A DNA stretch of 5,954 bases. Source: Betaproteobacteria bacterium. GTDB taxonomy: Bacteria; Pseudomonadota; Gammaproteobacteria; Burkholderiales; SG8-41. How positions within the stretch are numbered: position 1 is the first letter of the stretch; each line of letters starts with the position of its first letter. Both the position numbers and the translations under genes were made by a program. Of this stretch, positions 1 through 5,954 are shown in pieces. The stretch spans positions 1-5,954 of the forward strand of contig JAQGNC010000315.1 of NCBI GenBank assembly GCA_028292065.1. The letters run 5' to 3'. Under the pieces are notes generated by a model. That model searched no databases. It saw nothing but the letters and a program-made list of their open reading frames with translations, and was not told the origin of the DNA.

Positions 1-2127
<2,127 letters not shown>

Positions 2128-2164
2128 CGCGAGGCGTGAGGCGTGCGCGTGCTAAAGTCCCGTC

Positions 2165-3271
2165 ATGCAAAGCGACGGGAAAAAAGACTGGGCGGAGCGT
2201 GATCAAACCGACGAGAGCCTGCGCACCGAACGGGAGAAAACCGATCGGGCGCTGGCCGAGACCCAGGACGCGGCGGAACACGATGCCGACGCGATCTTGC
2301 GCCTCGCGCGGCAGAACGCCGATGCCGTCCTGCTCGAAGCCAGAACCAAGGCGGATGAGCTCATGGATGCGCCCACGGCGCAGCTTCCCGCGGCTGCGAT
2401 CGCCGAAGAACGCGCGGTAGAAGACGAAACGCTGCGGGAAGAGCGGGCGTCGGCGGACCAGATTCTCCGCCGCGAACGCGCCGAGAACGCTCGTGCACTC
2501 GCGAAGCTGCTCCCGCTCGAGCGAGACAAGACCGACCGCTTCCTCTTCACCGAGCGCGAGCGCTCCGACGGCGCGCTGTCCAATCGCGACGACTTTCTCG
2601 GCATCGTCAGCCACGATCTTCGCAACTTGCTCGGCGGGGTCGTCGTGAGCGCTGAAGTGCTCGCGAGGCGCGCGCAGCAGGGCGATCCCGTGCTCGTGCA
2701 GACGGCGCGCATCCAGCGGTATGTCGCTCGCATGAACCGGCTCATCGGCGATCTCCTCGACGTGACGAGCATCGACGCGGGCAAGCTCGCGATGACGCCG
2801 GCTCGCGCCGATTTCGCCGCGCTCGTCGCCGAAGCGGTGGATACCTTCGAGGGCGCCGCTTCGGCGAAAGGGATTTCCCTGACCGTGCACGACGCGGGGG
2901 GCTCGGGTGGCTCACTGCCCGCGGAGTTCGACCACGATCGCATGCTGCAGGTCCTCGCGAATCTCATCACCAACTCGATCAAGTTCACGCCCGCGGGCGG
3001 AACGATCACGCTCACCTGCGAGCTCGCGGACGGCGAGCTGCGGTTCTCGATCGCCGACACCGGTGTGGGCATTCCCGAGAACATGCTCGAAGCCGTTTTC
3101 GAGCGCTTCTGGCAGGTCGGCAAAAACGATCAGAGAGGGCTGGGGCTCGGTCTATACATTTCGCGCTGCATCGTCGAAGCCCACGGCGGAAAGGTCTGGG
3201 CGGGCAGCGGGACCGGTGGCGGAAGCGTCGTGTCTTTCACCTTGCCCGCACACCCGTCGCCGCCGAGCTAG
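2165..3271 (+). CDS. Soluble sensor histidine kinase with N-terminal hendecad coiled coil
   Basis: A 368-residue two-component kinase that should autophosphorylate on His150 and pass the phosphate to an unidentified response regulator. Residues 12-140 are highly charged and rich in Ala, Glu, Arg and Asp, with recurring TDxxLxxER/ADxxLxxxR units, predicting a long coiled coil. HisKA follows, with H-box FLGIVSHDLRNLLGG (His150, Asp151, Asn154). The HATPase_c domain shows the N-box NLITNSIKFTP (266-276), G1 box DTGVGIP (298-304), F-box FERFWQ (312-317) and G2 box GLGLGL (325-330). There is no signal peptide, transmembrane segment, recognisable PAS/GAF domain or receiver domain, so it is probably cytoplasmic, with the coiled coil as its sensing or dimerising part. 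The ATG is the first start codon after an in-frame stop at 2153-2155; the next Met is residue 67. No good Shine-Dalgarno lies at normal spacing; the nearest GAGG motifs are over 20 nt away. The 37-nt gap to glgX suggests cotranscription. The signal and the partner cannot be deduced. Confidence 0.93.
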   Translation: MQSDGKKDWAERDQTDESLRTEREKTDRALAETQDAAEHDADAILRLARQNADAVLLEARTKADELMDAPTAQLPAAAIAEERAVEDETLREERASADQILRRERAENARALAKLLPLERDKTDRFLFTERERSDGALSNRDDFLGIVSHDLRNLLGGVVVSAEVLARRAQQGDPVLVQTARIQRYVARMNRLIGDLLDVTSIDAGKLAMTPARADFAALVAEAVDTFEGAASAKGISLTVHDAGGSGGSLPAEFDHDRMLQVLANLITNSIKFTPAGGTITLTCELADGELRFSIADTGVGIPENMLEAVFERFWQVGKNDQRGLGLGLYISRCIVEAHGGKVWAGSGTGGGSVVSFTLPAHPSPPS

Positions 3272-4389
3272 GCCGGGGCGCGGCTCGCGCGGCGGGCGTC
3301 GTAAAACGTATAACCGTGATCGCGGGTCGTCGCGTCACCCGCTTCCAGCTTGTCCAGCGCCGCCATCATGTCCACGCGCCCGACTTCCCAGCGCTCGTCG
3401 ATCGACGCGCGCGAGAACTCAAGCATCTTCGCCGCGAGCTCGTGCTCGCGCGCGAGATACGCGAGCAGCACCACGGTGAGCTCGCTGCTGCGTCCTTCAA
3501 CGACCAGCTGTGCCGCAGCGCCATCCTTGCGGCGCGCCGCCGGCACGTGCTGCGCGAGCTCCCCGATGATGTGACGCAGCCGGTGCTCGCGGCTGTGCGC
3601 CTCGAGCGTACGCAGCGCCTGGGTGCTGAACGCGATGTCCTGCGAACGCTCCAGCGATTCGTCGAGCGAGTGCGGCCGCGCGCCGCGCGCCTCGAAAAGG
3701 TCGATTCCGAAACAGAGGAGATCGTCCTGCGGCGGCGGGTCGAGCAGCGCGTCGAAAGGCAGGTTGCTGATCAGGCCGGGATCGGCGAGCCAGCGGCCTT
3801 CGATCTCCACCGGCGGAAAGCCGGGCGTGAAGGCGGTCGTCGCGAGAAAATGCACCGTTGCGACCCGGGTTTTGCGGGTGTCGAAGAAAACCGATTCTCC
3901 GTTTTCCATGTCGACCGCGCCGATCACCAGGGGGACCGCAGCCGCGTTCAGCAGATCGAAATCGATGACGCGTTCGAGCGTCGCGACCAGCGGTTGGCTG
4001 TCGAACAGTGCGACATCCGGCGGCATTCCCGGAACGATCGACATGAGGCCCGGCACGCGCGGTTTGAACAGCCCGGGACGTCCGAGCAGCAAGGTCTGCA
4101 GCGCGTGCGCCGAGTTGTACATCTCCCGCGCTTTGCCGCTCGACGGGGCCAGACCGAAAGCGCTGCCGGTCGCCGCCTGGTTCCAGAACTCGCGCAGTTT
4201 CGCAACACGCTGCTCGGGCGGATTGCCGGCGATGATCGCGCCGTTGATCGCGCCGATCGACGCGCCGGAGATGATGTGCGGAAGGTAGCCGCGAGCGTGC
4301 ATGGCTTCGTATGTGCCCGCGCCGTAGGCGCCGAGCGCATTGCCCCCGGCCAGCGCGAGCGCGACAGTCGATTCGGGGCGCGGCCGCAT
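3268..4389 (-). CDS. Patatin-like phospholipase (DUF3734-like)
   Basis: A 373-residue predicted serine lipid acyl hydrolase with the patatin Ser-Asp dyad. The oxyanion-hole loop is LAGGNALGAYGAG (residues 13-25), a variant of the usual GGGxxG. The nucleophile elbow is GASIG (42-46), with Ser44 as nucleophile, followed by AINGAIIAGNPPEQR, which closely resembles the DUF3734 subgroup as I know it. The second catalytic residue should be Asp203 in LADPGLISNLP; here the usual DG[G/A] motif reads Asp-Pro-Gly. The remaining 170 residues are mostly helical and contain the C-terminal part typical of this subgroup. No signal peptide or membrane segment is visible, so it is probably cytoplasmic or peripheral. 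The ATG start is supported by AAGGAG five nt upstream. Its TAG stop overlaps the stop of the convergent kinase gene. The physiological substrate is unknown; relatives act on phospholipids or remain untested. Confidence 0.92.
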   Translation of the reverse strand: MRPRPESTVALALAGGNALGAYGAGTYEAMHARGYLPHIISGASIGAINGAIIAGNPPEQRVAKLREFWNQAATGSAFGLAPSSGKAREMYNSAHALQTLLLGRPGLFKPRVPGLMSIVPGMPPDVALFDSQPLVATLERVIDFDLLNAAAVPLVIGAVDMENGESVFFDTRKTRVATVHFLATTAFTPGFPPVEIEGRWLADPGLISNLPFDALLDPPPQDDLLCFGIDLFEARGARPHSLDESLERSQDIAFSTQALRTLEAHSREHRLRHIIGELAQHVPAARRKDGAAAQLVVEGRSSELTVVLLAYLAREHELAAKMLEFSRASIDERWEVGRVDMMAALDKLEAGDATTRDHGYTFYDARRASRAPA

Positions 4390-4394
4390 GCGTA

Positions 4395-4400
4395 CTCCTT
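4395..4400 (-). promoter_or_regulatory. Shine-Dalgarno sequence of the patatin gene
   Basis: Read on the minus strand this is AAGGAG, followed by TACGC and then the ATG at 4389-4387. The near-consensus match and 5-nt spacing fix the start of the patatin-like gene. Confidence 0.8.
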
Positions 4401-4475
4401 CGAGGTGAGCCGTGAGGAGTGCACTGCGCGTGCCCGGTGCAGCGACATCGTCGGACGCGGCTTATCGAGCGCCTC

Positions 4476-4509
4476 GAGATTGCTTCGTCACCGCGTTCCT
4501 CGCAATGAC
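4476..4509. repeat. Probable dispersed intergenic repeat (ATTGC...GCAAT element)
   Basis: The plus strand begins GAGATTGCTTCGTC and ends TTCCTCGCAATGAC, with 5-bp inverted arms ATTGC (4479-4483) and GCAAT (4502-4506). From memory, this closely resembles a short non-coding repeat of the form GATTGCTTCG...CTCGCAATGAC found in intergenic regions of many bacterial genomes. Only one copy is in this window, so repetition cannot be shown here. It lies about 87 nt upstream of the patatin start, between that gene and the Bug gene. It could act as a transcript hairpin or simply be a passive repeat. Confidence 0.5.
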
Positions 4510-4541
4510 CCGAGTACTGGGAGCCGGTAGCGCGACGCGGC

Positions 4542-4566
4542 GATCCGGTGGCGCACCGACCGGATC
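4542..4566 (-). terminator. Hairpin just after the Bug gene stop, possible terminator or 3'-end stabiliser
   Basis: A perfect 8-bp inverted repeat, GATCCGGT (4542-4549) and ACCGGATC (4559-4566), encloses a 9-nt loop. On the minus strand it starts 4 nt after the TGA of the Bug gene. No U-run follows, so it is not a canonical intrinsic terminator; it could be a Rho-assisted pause site or protect the mRNA 3' end. A second, bulged hairpin (4570-4595) lies directly before it, across the stop codon. Confidence 0.4.
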
Positions 4567-4570
4567 TTAG

Positions 4571-5551
4571 TCAGTCCGGTTTGATTCCGGCTGACTTGAT
4601 GACCTTCTTCCAGCGCTCGTAGTCGGTGCGCATGTACCGCGCCAGTGCATCGGGACTGCCGGGCGCGGGATCGGCGCCCTGGCTCGACAGGCGCTGTGCG
4701 ACGTCGGGATCGCTCAGGATTTTCACCACCGACGCGTTGACCTTGTTCACGATCGCCGCGGGTGTTTTCGCAGGCGCGAAGAGCGCGTTCCAGTTCGCAT
4801 ACTCGAAGCCCGGATAGCCGGACTCGGCGACCGTGGGAACGTCGGGCGCGGACCCCGAGCGCTTCGCCGTGCTCACCGCGAGTGCGCGCAGCCGGCCGCT
4901 TTTCACGTGCGGCAGCACCGACGGAATGCTCACCCACAAGAGTTGCACCTGTCCTGCGATGAGATCAGTCGTCGCCGGCGCGCCGCCTTTATAAGGCACG
5001 TGCACGGCTTCGAGCCCGGTCGTGAGCTTCAGCAGCTCGAGCCCGAGATGGGTCGCGGTCCCGGTTCCGGCGGAAGCGAAGTTGAGCTGCCCGGGTTTCG
5101 ATTTCGCGAGCGCGACGAGCTCTTTCACGTTCTTCGCGGCGACTGAAGGATGGGCAACGAGGATCTGCGGATTCATCACCAGCATTCCCACCGGCGCGAA
5201 GTCGCGGAACGAATCGTAGGGAAGCTTCGGCTGGAGCGCGGGATTGATCGTCATGCCGCCCGCGGTGCCGACCAGAAAGCTGTAGCCGTCGGGTGCCGCT
5301 TTGGCGACGATCTCGGTGCCGACGATGCCGCCCGCGCCGCCGCGGTTGTCGATGATCATCGGCTGCCCCCATTCGCTGGTCAAACCCTGTCCGATGAGAC
5401 GCACGACGACATCGGTCGGTCCGCCCGCGGGGAAGGTGATCACGAAGCGCACGGGCTTCGCGGGATAAGCGTCCGCCGCAAACGTCGAAGCGGCACTGAC
5501 CGGGAGTAACGCATAAGCGAGGAGCGGCGTGAGCAGAGTCTTGATTCGCAT
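4571..5551 (-). CDS. Bug/TctC-family tripartite tricarboxylate transporter solute-binding protein
   Basis: A periplasmic solute-binding protein of 326 residues, normal for the Bug family, whose members bind small carboxylates or amides with high affinity for uptake or sensing. The N-terminus MRIKTLLTPLLAYALLPVSA is a Sec signal peptide, probably cut after Ala25 (STFA|ADAYP). Family motifs are YPAKPVRF (29-36), the ligand-loop signature FPAGGPTD (40-47), NRGGAGGIVG (69-78), APDGY (86-90), VPYKGGAPATTDLIAGQV (185-202), PDVPTVAESGYPGFE and the C-terminal SAGIKPD. I chose the ATG at 5551-5549; an in-frame TTG at 5578 would put nine residues, MFSAIIPRH, before the signal peptide. Neither start has a clear Shine-Dalgarno. 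No TctA or TctB membrane subunit is adjacent, so it appears to be an orphan binding protein. The ligand cannot be predicted from sequence. A related gene is transcribed divergently 114 nt away. Confidence 0.94.
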   Translation of the reverse strand: MRIKTLLTPLLAYALLPVSAASTFAADAYPAKPVRFVITFPAGGPTDVVVRLIGQGLTSEWGQPMIIDNRGGAGGIVGTEIVAKAAPDGYSFLVGTAGGMTINPALQPKLPYDSFRDFAPVGMLVMNPQILVAHPSVAAKNVKELVALAKSKPGQLNFASAGTGTATHLGLELLKLTTGLEAVHVPYKGGAPATTDLIAGQVQLLWVSIPSVLPHVKSGRLRALAVSTAKRSGSAPDVPTVAESGYPGFEYANWNALFAPAKTPAAIVNKVNASVVKILSDPDVAQRLSSQGADPAPGSPDALARYMRTDYERWKKVIKSAGIKPD

Positions 5552-5580
5552 GTGGCGAGGTATGATGGCTGAAAACAAAT

Positions 5581-5607
5581 GGCCGCGACCGCGGCAGCGG
5601 TCAGGCC
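5581..5607. promoter_or_regulatory. GC-rich stem-loop in the divergent Bug intergenic region
   Basis: GACCGC (5587-5592) and GCGGTC (5597-5602) form a perfect 6-bp stem with a GGCA loop. Outer GGCC arms (5581-5584 and 5604-5607) can extend it across a small internal loop. Read on the minus strand, the hairpin is followed by ATTTGTTTTC and ends 29 nt before the ATG of the leftward Bug gene. This resembles an attenuator or weak terminator in a 5' leader, provided transcription starts upstream of it. It might also be an operator. The structure is visible; its function is inferred. Confidence 0.35.
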
Positions 5608-5613
5608 CTGGTT

Positions 5614-5643
5614 TTGATGGTTGGGGTCAGACCCCGGTTTGAT
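5614..5643 (+). promoter_or_regulatory. Weak candidate sigma70 promoter of the rightward Bug gene
   Basis: A possible -35 TTGATG (5614-5619, 4/6 match) and -10 TTTGAT (5638-5643, 4/6 match) are separated by 18 bp. Transcription would start near 5650, leaving a short leader carrying the GAGGAG ribosome binding site. The spacer contains the palindrome GGGGTCAGACCCC. Matches this weak occur by chance, so this is only a candidate. Confidence 0.2.
5623..5635. repeat. Perfect 13-bp palindrome GGGGTCAGACCCC, possible operator or dispersed repeat
   Basis: Two 6-bp arms, GGGGTC (5623-5628) and GACCCC (5630-5635), are symmetric around A5629. The palindrome lies 31 bp before the start of the rightward Bug gene. 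It is flanked by direct repeats GGTTTTGAT (5610-5618) and GGTTTGAT (5636-5643). The symmetry would suit a dimeric regulator controlling one or both divergent genes. From memory, GGGGTCAGACCCC-like sequences also recur between genes in beta- and gammaproteobacteria, so it may instead be part of a dispersed repeat. Confidence 0.45.
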
Positions 5644-5653
5644 CGAGGCTGGC

Positions 5654-5659
5654 GAGGAG
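5654..5659 (+). promoter_or_regulatory. Shine-Dalgarno sequence of the rightward Bug gene
   Basis: GAGGAG is followed by a 6-nt spacer and the ATG at 5666-5668. This fixes the start of the truncated gene at the right edge. Confidence 0.8.
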
Positions 5660-5665
5660 TAATCG

Positions 5666-5954
5666 ATGAGCGTGCGAAGGTTTCGCAGTGTAGTCGTTGT
5701 CGGGCTTTTAGTGACTGCGGTGCCCGCGGCAGCGCAGGAATTTCCCTCTAAACCGATCCGCTTCATCGTGCCTTTTCCGCCGAGCGGCGCGGTCGACGTG
5801 CTGGCGCGGACCCTTGGTCCGCCGATGAGCCGCGCGCTCGGGCAGAGTGTCGTCGTCGAGAATCGCGCCGGCGGCAACACCGTCATCGCCGGCGAGATCG
5901 TGGCGCGTGCGCCTGCCGACGGACACACGCTCCTCCTGATGGCGCCGAGCTTCA
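5666..5954 (+). CDS. Second Bug/TctC-family solute-binding protein, 3'-truncated by the window end
   Basis: An open frame of 96 complete codons runs off the right edge without a stop. The protein starts MSVRRFRSVVVVGLLVTA, a clear Sec signal peptide with Arg4, Arg5 and Arg7, a hydrophobic core and a probable cleavage after Ala23 (PAAA|QEFP). The mature part shows Bug-family motifs: FPSKPIRF (26-33), the ligand loop FPPSGAVD (37-44), ENRAGGNTVIAGEIVARA (65-82) and ADGHTLL (84-90). It is clearly homologous to the neighbouring leftward protein but differs at ligand-loop positions: SGAVD against GGPTD, and GGNT against GAGG. The two probably bind different ligands. The full protein should be about 320-330 residues, so roughly 230 lie outside the window. 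A good GAGGAG supports the ATG. Role and location are as for other periplasmic binding proteins; the ligand is unknown. Confidence 0.9.
   Translation, partial: MSVRRFRSVVVVGLLVTAVPAAAQEFPSKPIRFIVPFPPSGAVDVLARTLGPPMSRALGQSVVVENRAGGNTVIAGEIVARAPADGHTLLLMAPSF

Noticed and set aside
3316..4530. A 404-codon open frame on the plus strand opposite the patatin gene
   Set aside because: It is antisense to a well-supported patatin gene, is Arg-rich with no recognisable domain, and is explained by GC-rich codon bias keeping the opposite frame open.
5552..5578. TTG at 5578 as start of the leftward Bug gene
   Set aside because: It would add nine residues before a normal signal peptide that starts MRIK at the ATG. 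No Shine-Dalgarno supports the TTG.
5440..5928. A 162-codon minus-strand frame across the divergent intergenic region
   Set aside because: It is antisense to the rightward Bug gene, which has a signal peptide, ribosome binding site and family motifs. It also overlaps the start of the leftward Bug gene.

Overview
This window looks like chromosomal DNA of a GC-rich proteobacterium, roughly two thirds GC by eye. A member of the Betaproteobacteria (Burkholderiales or a relative) is the best guess. Two genes for Bug/TctC-type periplasmic binding proteins lie side by side, a family greatly expanded in that group. The GlgX, histidine kinase and DUF3734-like patatin also fit. The assignment is an inference from gene content, not from a marker gene.

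Layout: positions 1-2127 (+) hold most of a glycogen debranching enzyme (GlgX) whose start lies before the window. After 37 nt comes a soluble histidine kinase (2165-3271, +) with a long N-terminal coiled coil built on an 11-residue period. It ends in a 4-nt tail-to-tail overlap with a patatin-like phospholipase on the other strand (3268-4389, -); both stop codons lie in one CTAG. A 181-nt gap (4390-4570) holds a probable dispersed repeat and a hairpin. Next is a complete Bug-family solute-binding protein (4571-5551, -). A 114-nt divergent intergenic region (5552-5665) with two inverted repeats separates it from a second Bug-family gene (5666 to the window end, +), which is cut off.

How the genes relate: glgX and the kinase are probably cotranscribed, but nothing in the sequence ties the kinase to glycogen metabolism, and no response regulator is in the window. 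The patatin gene has its own strong Shine-Dalgarno sequence and may be read alone or by readthrough from the Bug gene upstream. The two Bug genes are divergent and could share control through their common intergenic region. No TctA/TctB membrane subunits are present, so both look like orphan binding proteins, which is common in this family.

I found no clear novel multi-gene system. The points most worth a second look are the hendecad coiled coil of the kinase, the palindrome and hairpin between the two Bug genes, the altered DG[G/A] motif (Asp-Pro-Gly) in the patatin, and the shared CTAG stop. No tRNA, rRNA, CRISPR array or transposase gene was seen.
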